A stretch of DNA of 64,000 bases, taken from NCBI RefSeq assembly GCF_023278565.1, contig NC_064680.1, forward strand, positions 4,935,003 through 4,999,002, written 5' to 3'. Positions 1-12,864 of the stretch are shown here, piece by piece. The DNA is from Colletotrichum lupini (Eukaryota; Ascomycota; Sordariomycetes; Glomerellales; Glomerellaceae). Numbering within the stretch: the stretch's first letter is position 1; every line of letters begins with the position of its first letter. A program made the translations under genes and the position numbers. The notes beneath the pieces were generated by a model, which worked only from the letters and a program-made list of their open reading frames with translations, made no database searches and was not told the DNA's origin.

Positions 1-226
1 TTTATTATTAATCTTTTTAACCGGCGCTATTATAGTAGCTTACCTATCCTAAATTAAATAGCGGTTTTTATATTAAAATTATTATATTATATCAAGCGCG
101 TACTTAGGATATATTATATATATTATATAGTTAAAAAGTATATTATATTATATAATTCATTTTAAAAGTATAATCCTGTTAAAGTTAATCTTTTATATTT
201 ATAAAGCTAGAAAAAAACTATTATAT
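1..226 (-). repeat. Family A repeat, partial copy 1 (cut by window start)
   Basis: This is the terminal ~226 bp of the family A repeat, entering from outside the window. It ends in the family's constant A-run plus CCACTA-like terminus, here mutated to a run of A then CTATTA. Strand follows the degraded reading frame of the family (frame on the strand that runs from the TAGTGG end to the GGGGG end). It matches, with transitions only, the ends of the copies at 3775, 17032 and 31331. Heavily RIP-mutated. Confidence 0.8.
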
Positions 227-1627
227 AGAGCTTATATTATATTTTACTTATTATTTCCCTAAGGGAATAATAAAAACCTAGCGGACTACCCTCTTATAAC
301 TTTTTTTAAAATATAACCCCTCTCTTCCTAATAAATAGTCTTAATAACTTTCTTATCTTATAATAAAGTAGTTTAGTAATACTCTTTAGCTTATTAAATA
401 GGTTATTAAAATTAATTAATAACTAATAATAATACTACTTTAATAATAAAAATATATTTATTAATAATAATAAATATAAGGTCCTTAAGTTAACTTATTA
501 CCCTATTTACCTCTATAGCTATCCTCTATTTAAAGTAAAGTATTTTTCTAAACTATAACTTCTTATTATATTTTAAATAACTAATTCTTCTCTCTTTTTA
601 TAATTTAAATCCTAAACTTATTAATTCTTAATAATTTAAAATAAACTTATAATACCCTTTTTAACTAAGTTAATAACTTTATAAAAACTAACAAATTTAG
701 TATTATAAAGCGGAATAAGTATAAAGCTCGAGGCTGAATTATTTAATATATTTTTTAATATAATTAGTTTAGTAAGCCTAGGCCTATATAAAGCGCTAAT
801 ATTTAATAACGTAAATCTCGTAAATATAATTATAAATAGTAAGTTATTACTAAGGCTTAAGAAGAGAATAAGTAGCTATTATATTATTATTTAGACCCTT
901 AGTATAATTAATATAATTATAGCCTTAGTTCTAAAGCCTCTATATACCTTTTAAATTATAAACTTATTAAAATAATTAAGAGTATTATTAAAACTATAAG
1001 CTAACGAGTTAGGATTTAAGCTCGCGATATACGTATTATTATTTAAAAGTAGTTTTTAAAGTTCTTATTTACTTAGTAAAATATTTATAATATTAGGGCT
1101 TATATAAACTAAGAGAAACTAGTTAAATACTCGCTAATTATAGCGTTAATTAAGCTATTTAATAAGCGAAATATCCTATATATAATAAAATAAGTAAACG
1201 ACGAACTAAACTACCTTATTAGCTTTATTTAGACCTTTTTTTACTATTTTTAAATATAAAAGCGATTCCCTAAGGTAATTAGCTTTAATAATACTTATAA
1301 TACTAATCGTTTTAAGCTCCCTTTTTTATTAAAATTTTTAAGTAAGCTTATTTTAGATTTATTTATAATACCGCATTTAGCTTTATTAATAATAAAAAAC
1401 TAAAGGGTTTTTAGTTTTTTTTACTAAGTGTTTGCTAATTTATAAACTAATACTTGGTTTATTACCCTATTTTTATTATTATAAATTACGATAAATAAAT
1501 AAAGGCTATACTAAACGAGTAGTTTCTAAATATTTAATAACAACTTTATATTTATTATATTAATTTTGATATTATACTTAGGGCTAAGTAAAAGTAGGTT
1601 AAGGACCGTAGTTATAATAATAATAAT
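227..1627. other. AT-rich RIP-degraded sequence, identity unresolved
   Basis: About 1.4 kb of very AT-rich, TpA-rich sequence with stops in all frames. It lies between two family A copies. A stretch near 890-935 reappears inverted at 6081-6121, so this is repeated DNA, probably the element into which A and B copies inserted. No domain could be read. Confidence 0.6.
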
Positions 1628-3774
1628 CCCCCCGACGGAGTAATTTACCGGGACCGTACTATATATTACGTAATAAGGAAAGCTAAGTATATTGCGCTCT
1701 ATACCTAACTACTAATTAAAATAGTAATTAACTAACTCGATTATTATCTCCCTTTTATTAATAGCTCCTAACCTTTTATTATATAATTCTAACTACTTAT
1801 AAAATAAGCTTTACTTACTTTAATATATATAAGACCTCTTAATACTAGCTTATATAAATAACTAAGTTTAGTATAATCTCTTTTTTTATATAAGTATTAT
1901 TATTACTTAAGGGGTTTTATAAGAGCTATTTAAAATACTAGCTTATTACTTTAACTTTATATACCTCTAGCCCGTTTATGATAATTATTATAACTAAGCT
2001 AATATTAATATATTAAATCTTAATATTTATATTAGCCTAGTTATTTATAATATTTATAATATTACTTAGCTAAATTTTATACTATTAAAAAGTACTTTAC
2101 TACTTTTTAAATATACTTATATTAGTTATAATAGCTATAGTATCGAACTAATTAAAGAGGGCGCCTAGCTTAAGAGGGGTAGACTTATTAACGGGCATTT
2201 TTAAAATAGGTTCTTATTAAAGTAGTATTTTAATTAGCTAGCTTCTTAACTAGTTATTTAACTAACTATTTAAGTAGTAGTTTATATATTAATAAGTTTA
2301 TTTAATAAATTTATTTAGTAGATTTATTTAATAAATTTATTTAGTTTAAATAGAGCTTTAAGTAATATTAAAAATAATAAAAATAAAAAAAATCTTTATA
2401 AGCTTTAGTATTTGTTTTTTATTTTTTTTATTCTACCTTTACTAATTACTCGGGCGGTTCTTAATATTAATTATATAGTATTAATATATAATATTAATAA
2501 ATACTCTTACTATTTTAATAGACTATTTTTTTTAGATTTTTTAATTTTTGAACTTTCCCTCTTATAAAGTTTATAACTACGGATTATTAACGGTAATATT
2601 AAGCGCCCAACGCTATTACTTTATAAGCCGCTTACTTAGCTAAGTTTACTATCCTCTAGGTAATAGTAGCTTATAATAGTATAGTATCAGAGATACCCTC
2701 GTTACTATTATTAAGAATAATACCAACCTTCTTATTATTAATATCTATACGCTTTTAACTTCGACTCGTATATATATATATATATTTATTACCTCGTTTT
2801 TTTTATTAAAATTAAAAAACGCTTCCCTTATTATCTATCGCTATTGCCCTATTACTATTACCCTATTACTATCGCCCTATTACTATTACCCTATTACTAT
2901 TATTATTATTATTACTATCGAATTATTTATTTTAAATATATATTATTAAAATACCGAGACGCGTAGTTATTATTAACCCCTAGGGCTTCTTTAATAACTA
3001 AAAGTTTAATCCTATAAGTATTATACTAAAAGACCCCGAATTATAATACAGCCGTCTTAAGGAATACGGATTAAATACTATTAATTTAAAAATCAGAAAA
3101 ATATATATTAATATAACTATTACCTTAATAAGTACCTAGCTTATATAATATAATAACCTCGAAATACCTAACTAACTCTAGAGTATTATTAATACTCTAA
3201 AAACGTAGTATAAAAATAAGTTAAGAAAGATTAAAAGGGATATTTTAAAGTTATTAAATAAGGTAGAAAGTAGGGGGTAGTTTTCGGTTATTTAGAGGGT
3301 AATTAATATATTATAATAGGATTATTAATATTTAATAACGGCTGCGGCTAGCTATTATTAGTTATAAAGTTTATTATATAATAAAACACTTAATATTAAC
3401 CCTAATAAACTAGCTTGCTTATAAAGGCAAAGATAGCCCTTAATGAGGCGGACCGGACCCTAAAGGGTAAGCTTTAATATAAGTAATAAATATTAGCTTA
3501 TTTAGCCCTTTTTTTAAAGACCTCTACGTTATTATGAAAGTTTAGAACCTCGATAATTAAGGGCCGCTTCTAACTATTATAGCCGATTATTATGGCTAAT
3601 TATTATAACTAACTTTTATTATTAACCTTTTTAACTAGTATTACTATATAAAAAGTAGCTTATTTATCCTAAATTATATAGCGGTTTTTATATTAAAATT
3701 ATTATATTACGTTAAGTACGTACTTAGGGTATATTATATATATTATATAATTAAAAAGTATACCGTATTATATA
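1628..3774 (-). repeat. Family A copy 2, split by a family B insertion
   Basis: The copy starts with the C-run and CGACGGAG end of family A and runs to about 3757, where a further A copy has inserted. The family B element at 2412-3467 interrupts it. Flanking A sequence resumes in register after B. The far ~90 bp expected at the TAGTGG end is absent, lost at the junction with copy 3. Confidence 0.8.
2412..3467 (-). mobile_element. Family B retroposon-like element, full length, nested in A copy 2
   Basis: This 1,056-bp copy reads on the minus strand from CCCTTTAGGGTCCGGTCCGC (at 3467) to an A-rich tail (T-rich on + at 2412). It is flanked by a 13-bp target duplication, TAAGCTTTAGTAT (2399-2411) and TAAGCTTTAATAT (3468-3480), differing by one RIP-type transition. 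There are no terminal inverted repeats or LTRs. An A-rich 3' end with a 13-bp duplication is typical of target-primed retroposition (LINE/SINE-like). No coding frame was recognised. Confidence 0.75.
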
Positions 3775-4890
3775 TAGTAGTTTTTTTCTAGCTTTATAAG
3801 TATAAAAAATCGACCTTAATAGGATTACGCTTTTAAAGGAAATTATATAACATAGTATACTTTTTAATTATATAATATATATAATATATCCTAAGTACGC
3901 GCTTAACGTAATATAGTAATTTTAATACGAAAACCGCTATTTAATTCGGGATAAGTAAGTTATTTTATAATAGCGCTAGTTAAAAAGGTTAATAATAAAA
4001 GTCGGCCATAATGACTAGTTATAATAGTTAGCTATAATAATTAGAGGTAGCCTTTTTTAACTATAGAGGTTCTAAACTTTAATAATAATATAAAGGGTTT
4101 TAAAAAAAGGGCTAAATAAGCTAATATTTATTACTCGTACTAAAGCTCGTAAAGATTTTTTTTATCCTTATTATTTTTAATATTACCTAAAGCTACTCTT
4201 TATTTAAACTAAACAAATTTACTAAATAAATTTACTAAATAGATCTACTAAATAAATCTACTAAATAAATTTACTAAACAAACTTATTAATATATAAACT
4301 ACTACCTCGACGAGAACTTACTCTCTTAGTATATAATTAGTAATTAGTAAGCTAAAAATACTTATTAATAAGTCTACTCCTCTTAAGCTAAGCGCCCTCG
4401 GCTAGCTTAATACCATAGCTATTATAACTAACGTAAATACGCTTAAGGATTAATAAAATACTTTTTAATAATATAGAATTTAGCTAAGTAATAGTATAAA
4501 CGCTATAAATAACTAGGCTAGTACGGATATTAAAATCTAATATATTAATATTAGCTTAGTTATAATAGTTATAATAAATAAGCTAGAGGTATATAAAGTT
4601 AGGGTAATAAGCTAGTGCCTTAAATAGCTCTTATAGGACCCCCTAGGTAATAATAATACTTATATAAAAAAATAGATTATACTAAACCTAGTTATTTATA
4701 TAGGCTAGTATTAAGAGGTCCTATGTGCGTTAAAATAAGTAAAGCTCGCCCTATAAGTAGCTAGAACTTAAGAGGACTATAGTAAAAGGTTAGGAGTTTT
4801 AATTAGTAATTAGGTATAGAGCGTATTATACTTAGTTTTCCTTAATACGTAATACATAGTACGGCCCCGGCGGATTACTCTATTAGGGGG
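3775..4890 (+). mobile_element. Family A copy 3, full length
   Basis: This ~1.1-kb copy begins TAGTAG then a T-run and ends in a G-run. The same 17-bp sequence, GTATACCGTATTATATA, flanks it at 3758-3774 and 4891-4907. That sequence is internal to copy 2, so this is a target duplication. The copy belongs to the subtype whose central frame resembles that of the 17335 copy. RIP-degraded. Confidence 0.8.
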
Positions 4891-4907
4891 GTATACCGTA
4901 TTATATA

Positions 4908-6080
4908 TAGTAGTTTTTTTTCTAGTTTTATAAGCGTAAAAATTCGACCTTAACGGGATTACGCTTTTAAAAGAAATTATATAATATAGTATACTTTTTA
5001 ATTATATAATATATATAATATACCCTAAGTACGCGCTTAATATAATATAATAATTTTAACATAAAAACCGCTATATAATTTAGAATAAGTAAGCTACTTT
5101 ATAGTAGCGCTAGTTAAAAAGGTTAATAATAGAGGTTAGTTATAATAATTAGTTATAATAGTTAGTTATAATAATTAGAAGCGGCCCTTAACTATAGAGG
5201 TTCTAAACTTTAATAATAATATAGAGGCTTTTAAAAAAAGGCTAAATAAGCTAATATTTACTACTTAAAGCTCTTAAAAATTCTTTTTATCCTTATCGTT
5301 TTTAATATTACTTAAAACTACTTTTTATTTAAACTAAATATTTTATTAAATAAATTTACTAAATAAACTTATTAATATATTAACTATTACTTAAATAGCT
5401 AGTTAAATAACTAATTAAGAAGTTAGCTAGTTAAAATACTACCTCGAAGAGAACCTAAAGATACTTATTAATAAGTCTACCCCTCTCGAGCTAAGCGCCC
5501 TTAGCTAGCTCGACGCTATAGCTATTATAATTAATATAAATATACTTAAGGATTAGTAAAATACTTTTTAATAATACGGACTTCGGCTAGGTAATAATAT
5601 AAACGTTATAAATAACTAAGCTAATATAAACATTAAAATCTAATATATTAATATTAGTTTAAAAATTATATTTTATAAAGTTAAAAGTCTCTTTAATATA
5701 AGCTATATTATAAACATAAAAAAATATTAAGGGTCTCTTAACTTTTAATAAAAAAGAATATATAATATAAGATCTAGCTATTTATATAAGCTAGTACTAA
5801 GAGGTCTTATATTTGTTTTTATTTCTGCTTTTATTAGCTACTCGGGCGATTCTCGATATCGATTACACGGTATTAATACATAGTATTAATGGATACTCCC
5901 ACTGTCTCGATAGACTAAGAGGTCTTATATATATTAAAATAAATATAACTTACTCTTTAAATAGGTAATAAAAGGCCGGGAGCTATTTTAATTAATAATT
6001 AAATATAAAGCGCAATATACCTAGTTTCTTTTAAATACGTAATATATAATACGGCCCCGGCGGATTGCTCCGTTAGGGGG
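4908..6080 (+). mobile_element. Family A copy 4, tandem to copy 3, holding a truncated B
   Basis: A second A copy follows copy 3 in the same orientation, immediately after the 17-bp duplication. It ends with the G-run at 6080 and contains a 101-bp 5'-truncated B element at 5813-5913. Two same-orientation A copies sharing one duplicated target suggest insertion of one next to the other, or tandem duplication. Confidence 0.75.
5813..5913 (-). mobile_element. 5'-truncated family B element (101 bp)
   Basis: Only the last ~100 bp of family B is present, with its A-rich tail (T-rich on +). It is flanked by perfect 17-bp target duplications ACTAAGAGGTCTTATAT at 5796-5812 and 5914-5930. A 3'-anchored, 5'-truncated copy with a long duplication is the classic outcome of target-primed reverse transcription. 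This copy is less RIP-mutated than most and retains CG pairs such as in CGATATCGATTACACGG. Confidence 0.85.
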
Positions 6081-7279
6081 AAAGCTAAGCCTATAATTAT
6101 ATTAATTATACTAAAAGTCTAGTCCTTTAGGGTCCGGCCCGCCTTATTAAGGGCTATCTTTATTTTTATAAATAAGCTAGTTTATTAGGGTTAATATTAA
6201 GTATTTTTATTAATTATTTTAATAAAACTTCATAACTAACTATAGCTAGCTATAGTTATTATTAACTATTAATACTAACTAAATTTAAAATACTAATAAC
6301 CCCGTTATTATAATATATTAATTATCTTTTTAATAACTAAATACTACTCCTTACTTTCTCTTTTTATTTTATTCAATAATAACCTCTCCTTATTAATCTT
6401 CTTATTTAATATATTTACTTATACTCTTTTTAAGTTCTTAATTATATTATAAATTTTAGGCTTATGTATATTTTATTGTATTAAAAAATATTCAATAAGG
6501 GTAACGCTTATAATAATATATTTATCCGTTTTTATAAATTAATATTATTAATATAGTATTTATTAAAACGGTCTTTTTATAACTAGAGGTCGTTTAGTAT
6601 AATACTTATAGGATCGAACTTTTAGTTATTAAAAAAGCCCTAAGGGTTAACGAGTTATTAATAGCGTCTTGGTATTTTAATAACGTATAACGTTACTTAA
6701 AATAAATAATTAAAAAATAATAATAATATAAATAATATATAGTGGTTTTTTTCTGGCTTTATAAGTATAAAAGATCGACCTTAACGAGATTACGCTTTTA
6801 AAAAAAATTATACAATATAATATACTTTTTAACTATATAATATACGTAATATATCCTAAGTATGTACTTAACGTAATATAATAATTTTAATACGAAAACT
6901 ACTATTTAATTCGGGATAGGTAAGCTACTTTTTTTATTATATAACGGCGCTAGTTAAAAAGGTTAATAATAGAGGTTAGCCGTAATAATTAGCTATAATA
7001 GTTAGTTATAATAGTTAGAAACGGCCCTTAACTATAGAGGTTCTAAACTTTAATAATAATATAGAGGTTTTTAAAAAGAAGGCTAAATAGGCTAATATCT
7101 ATTACTTTTTAGAGCTTATAAAGATTTTTTTTATCCTTATTACTTCTAATATTGCCTAAAGCTACTCTCTATTAAAACTAAATAAATTTACTAAATAAAT
7201 TTACTAAATAAATTTACTAAATAAATCTACTAAATAAATTTACTAAATAAACTTATCAATATATAAACTACTACCTTAA

Positions 7280-7820
7280 TATTATAGCTAGTTAGTTGTA
7301 ATAAGTATATTAGTAAAAGTTAAGGCTACGAGTACTAAGTAAATAGTATTATAAACGTAAATAGCCTTTTTAAAGCTATATTTATAAATCGTAAAATAAG
7401 TAAGGCTTTAGTAATTAATTATAGTCTTATTAAAAGAGGGTTTTTAGTAAAAATAGCTAAAAATAATCGTAAGATTTAATACTAAGTTAATTATTAAAAA
7501 AGCTATAAAAAGTCTATCCTTAAGCCTAGTTTAAGTCTATACTATATATAAGTCTATTTATAAATATACTTTTTATTAATAATTATTTTTATTCGTTAGG
7601 TAATTGCTTAGTAAATATTAATAAGCGATTATTTAGAATAATTATAATAATTACTTTATTATATAATTACTATTTTTTATTTATATATAATTTATTTATA
7701 GTTCTTTCGTTTTATAAAAGTTACTTTATATTTTTATATTCTTATATATATGATATACCGTAGCTATTATAAGCTTATGGGGCGGGCCCTAGTCTTAGTT
7801 ATATATATTAAGTTATAATA
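7280..7820 (-). repeat. 3' LTR of the gypsy-type element
   Basis: 541 bp, matching 15555-16095 with transition-type differences. The adjacent internal sequence at 7821-7845 is purine-rich on the minus strand (A-run then GACTTAA), fitting a polypurine tract and supporting the minus orientation. Confidence 0.88.
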
Positions 7821-10479
7821 TTAAGTCTTTTTTTTAAAAGTCTTATTCTTATAGACTTATAAATAAGTGGTTATAGCCTAGGTTAGGGCTCGTTAAGTAG
7901 TTTTTTTAAAAATACTAAGATATTTATTAAATCTTTAATATATTATTAATTGAAGCTTATTTTTAAAATTAAGGAGCGAGGATTTAAGGTTACAATGCTT
8001 TACTTATTTTATTATTTATTAAAGTAAAAATATAAAATACTAAAAAGTAAATCGAGGTATTATAAGTATATACGTTATAATCGTTTTTATAACGCGACTA
8101 TTAATACTATATATAATTATAAGTCTTTTTTTTTTATTAATACTTTTGATATTAATTATATTTATAATAAATCGTTTTTTATTTAAAGCTAATAGGCTAG
8201 AATATAAAGAAAAAGTAAAAGAGCTTTTTTTTTAAAAAATAAATAAAGGCTTTATATCGTACATAAGCTAAAATAGATTAATCTTTATTAAAATTAGATT
8301 ATTTAAAAAAAAAAGGATAGTATTTAAAAAGAGAAAGGTAATCCCTAATCCTCTTAATATTATTAATAAGAATAAGTTAGTTATTATATAAAAAGTATAG
8401 TTTAGTAGTACTTTTAGAAAAATTAACTAAAATATTATAATAACTAAGAGTTCTAGTTTTAATTTTAACTTTAGTATTTTAAAAAGGATTCTTAAGAGTT
8501 TTAAAAGTTCGTAATAAGTTCTTATATATTTGTTTTATATTTATAGTCTTTTTATTTAATTAGAAATTCCCGTATTTTATTCCTAACTCTATAATTAATA
8601 ATTCGTTCGACTTCGTACTCTAATTAATTTAGTTTAATAATAATATAATCTTCTATATATAAACCTCTTAATATAAGTTTAAATAATAAGATATAAAAGA
8701 CGGAATAATATTATATTATATTTAATAATTTTAATTCGTAATTAATTAGTAAGACTTTTTTAATAATTTTAAAAAGTCTAAGTTTTTTATAGTTTAACTT
8801 ATTACTTAATTATTTTATTTTAATATTATAATAAAAAAGATAAGTACTATCCCCCTTTTTTAAAAATAGTCCTCTAGTCCTTAATCTATTTACGTTTTTT
8901 TATATATATTATTATATAAACTTAAGGTTTAGTAAAGCTTACTTATAGATCTTTTTAATTTTATTTATATTTATTATAGCTTTTATAACTTATAATCCTT
9001 ATTATACTTTTTTATATATTATTAACTAAAATCCGTAGTTAAGATAAAACGGAGATTCTCTCGTACTCTTATTAATTATATTATTATATACGAACTAGGT
9101 TATTAATAAAAGCGCTACTTAATTATCCTAATTATAATTTATATAATATTAAAAGTATATTTTGAGGATCTAATTAATTCTTTTTATCTATTTATCGGTT
9201 TATAAATAAAATAATATTAATAGTTTATAATCTATACTAAGTTACGAAATTAGAAATTTTTAAAACTTTAAAATAAATAGCTTATTTTTATTAAAAATAA
9301 TCTTTTTTAATAAACCGTAGTTTAAAAATATAACCTTAGTAAATACGTATACTAAGTCTTTTATAGTACTAAATTCTTTATAAAAAATAAAATAAGTAAA
9401 CTTAGTAAGTTAATTAACTATAACTAAGATACTATTATATTATACTTTAATAAATAGTTCTCTAAACTTTAGTAATTTAACTATAAAATCCTATATAATT
9501 AATTACTATACTTTTATTAATAGTTATAATAATTATAGCTCGTTATAAAGTTTATATGAGCTATTTTTATTTTTTTATAAATTACGTAGTCCTTAATTAC
9601 TTCTATAATTTTAATACGTATAGCGGATTTATCGTAATATTAACGAATCCGTTTTTATATTTTAATAATTCCTTAATAGCTATATATAAGTATATTATAA
9701 ATTTTTATAATAAGTTTAAGGGTTATTTTTCTAATCGGGCTAGTATTAATCTTTTTAATTATTATAAAAAGTTTTATAATTAATACGAGGCTACTGTCCT
9801 TTCTTTATTTAAAAATAACTTATATCTCTTTAGGGACCGCAATTTTATAATTAGGTTTTTTATCAAGAGCGTTTATTTTACTATTTTCTAAACCTTTTTA
9901 ATAAATAATTCGAAAGTTATACTTAAATAAGAATTCGCTCTATTTAACTTATTATTTATTTAGATTTTTATTTATTATAAGGTTTATAAGGTTCTTATAA
10001 TTTATATAAACTATAACTTCGTACTTAGTTTTAAATAACTATAGTTTTTATTTTTAAAATACTTCGATAATCGTTATTAGTTTTTTATTATAGATTTACT
10101 AATTTAATTTTACTTTATAAAATACTTTAAAATAAAAGTAATATAAATAAAACTTTTCTTACTTATCTCGTTATTTTAGGACTACTTTTATAATAAAGTC
10201 TAAGGTATCGGTTTTAATTTTAAAAAGCTTTTAAGGGTCTAGGATTATAATAACTAGTTTAGAAATAACTATATTTTTAATTTTAATAAATACTTTTTTA
10301 TACTTAAGATTTTAAATAAATAGGGTATCTTTTTATATTAAGTTATTAAGAGGTTTAATTATATTAGTATAGTTTTTAAAGAATTATTAATAAAAATTAA
10401 CGAATCTTAAGAATCCTTATACGTCCTTAACATTTTATAATATAAACTAGTCCTTAATTACTTTTATTTTTAATACTTA

Positions 10480-11200
10480 TATATAAATTTATTTTAATAT
10501 AATAATATATTTAAAAAGTTTACTTTTTATGTATAGAACTCGTATTTAAAAAGTTTAGTATATAGTTTAGTATTTTAGAGTTTTTAAAATACTATATAAA
10601 TATACTTTTTATATATTTTAAAGTTAGGGGAGAAGATAAAAATATTATTAATATAGATAATAATAAAAATATTAACGTATTCTTAGAGTATATAGTTAAT
10701 TATTATTTAAAAAGTTATTAAAGTATTAGTAAGTCTAAAGGGTATAACGAGGTACTTAAAAAGTCCTCTACGAGTTTAAAATACCGTTTTTTATTTATTT
10801 CTTTTTTTTAATTCGAATTTAGTTAAATACTTTTTTAAAATTTATAATAATAAACTAGTTAGCTTTATAAAATAGATCTCTAAGCTTAGTAATAAGTAAT
10901 AAGGGATAGTAATTCTTTTTAATAATTTTATTAAGTCTTTTATAATTAATAATAAGTTTTAATTTTTTCCCCTTTTTTAGTATAAAAAATAAGGGAGATC
11001 CTATAAGAGAATTTAATAATTAAATATATCCTTTTTTAAGTTTTTTATTAATATATTTATTAAAGTACTTTTATTCTTTTTAATTTATTAAGTATATTAA
11101 ATAGAACCTAGGTTATATCTCTTTTTTAAGTTCGATTTTTATATCTTAGTTATTATATTTTAATAATCCTATTGTTTTAAATTTTATAAATAATTTTATA
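10480..11200 (-). pseudogene. Reverse transcriptase domain remnant (Ty3/gypsy)
   Basis: This is the best-readable part of the LTR element's pol. Translating the minus strand and allowing for RIP stops gives a gypsy-type reverse transcriptase series: a PLFF..KK segment, DYR-like and LN residues, TRRGLF.YLV.PF.LTN, then YINNIF.FS. Both catalytic aspartates of the YxDD box now read as asparagine (GAY to AAY, the G-to-A outcome of RIP). Many CAG, CAA or TGG codons appear as stops. Confidence 0.85.
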
Positions 11201-11759
11201 TATATATAATATTTTTTAAGTATAGTTTAGAGTTATTACGATCCCTAATTATTAATATTAATTATAAACTTCTTATAGCTTTTTACTATTTTAATAAAAG
11301 CTATATATCGTATTTATTCTCGTTTTTTAAAAGTTCTTAAAAATCCGTTTAAATCCTTTTTTTTTAAGTCGTTTAGTAATTAGATTTTTTTAAAGGATCT
11401 AGTTAGTAATTTAATTTATTTATAAGTCATACTTTTATAACTACGAGAGTCCTAAGATAATATTAATATTTCCAATTTTCGTAATATTATATTATAATTA
11501 TTCTTACTAATTATTAATATATATTAAGAAGTATACGGTTTTTTAATTAATATATTTATAATTATAATTAACTCGTTCTCTTTTTACTATTTATAATTAA
11601 AATAATTTATTTTTATATACTTATAATAAGTTAAGTTTATTTATTATTCTTAATAAGATATAGGTTTTTTATATACCGTTATTAATAATAGTATTTAATC
11701 TTTATTTATAAATATTAAGGTTAATTTATAAGTATATATTATTACGTTATATAATTATA

Positions 11760-12864
11760 TAGTAGTTCTTTTCTAGCTTTATAAGTATAAAAGATCGACC
11801 TTAACGGGATTACGCTTTTAAAAAAAATTATATAATACGGTATACTTTTTAACTACATAATACGTATAATATACCCTAAGCACGCGCTTAACGTAATATA
11901 ATAATTTTAATATAAAACCCGCCATATAATTCGGGATAAGTAAATTACTTTACTACTTATTAATAATAAGCTAAGTAATATACTTACGCAGCGGCGCTAG
12001 TTAAAAAAGTTAATAATAGAGGTTAGCTATAATAATTAGCTATAATAGTTAGCTATAATAGTTAGAAATAGCCTTCCTTAACTATAAAGGTTCTAAACTT
12101 TAATAATAATATAGAGGTTTTTAAAAAAAGGACTAAATAGGCTAATATTTACTACTTTTTAAAGCTTATAAAGATCTTTTTTATCTTTATCGCTTCTAAT
12201 ATTGCCTAAAGCTACTCTTTATTTAAACTAAATAAATCTACTAAATAAATTTACTAAATAAACCTATTAATATATAAACTACTACTTTAATAAAAACCTA
12301 CTTTTTTAGTATATAATTAGTAATTAGTAAGCTAAAGATACTCGTTAATAAGTCTACCCCTCTTAAGCTAAGCGCTCTCTTTAACTAGCTTAATACTATA
12401 ACTATTATAATTAATATAAATACACTTAAAGATTAATAAAGTACTTTTTAATAGTACGGAATTTAGCTAAGTAATAATATAAATATTATAAATAGCCGGG
12501 CTAGTACGGATATTAAAATTTAATATATTAACGCTAGTTTAGAAATTATATTTTATAAAATTAAAAATCCCTCCGATATAGGCTATATTATAAATATAAA
12601 AATATATATAAAAGGCCCCCTAACCTTTAATAAGAAGGAGTATATAATACGGGATTTAGCTACTTACGTAGGCTAATACTAAGAGGTTTTATATACGTTA
12701 AAATAAGTATAGCTCGCCCTTTAAATAGCTAAAACTTAGAAGACTTTATATAGGGGAAAGTCGGGAGCTATTTTAATTAATAATTAGGTATAGAGCGTAA
12801 TATATTTAGTTTTCTTTAATACGTAATATATAATACGGCCCCGGCGGATTACTCTATCGGGGGG
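11760..12864 (+). mobile_element. Family A copy 6, nested inside the LTR element
   Basis: A full-length ~1.1-kb A copy with a 16-bp target duplication: ACGTTATATAATTATA (11744-11759) and ACGTTATATAGTTATA (12865-12880), one transition apart. It interrupts pol upstream of the reverse transcriptase, so it arrived after the LTR element. It belongs to the subtype whose central frame reads like that of the 61575 copy. Confidence 0.85.

Noticed and set aside
2840..2910. Short-period ACTATTACCCTATT repeats that superficially resemble a CRISPR-like or telomeric array
   Set aside because: They are an impure trinucleotide-rich tract internal to family B and recur in other B copies, with no spacer structure. 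CCCTATT is not CCCTAA.
9556..9783. 75-codon plus-strand frame rich in Asn, Phe and Tyr
   Set aside because: It lies antisense to the pol region of the RIP-degraded LTR element. Its composition simply reflects AT-rich DNA.
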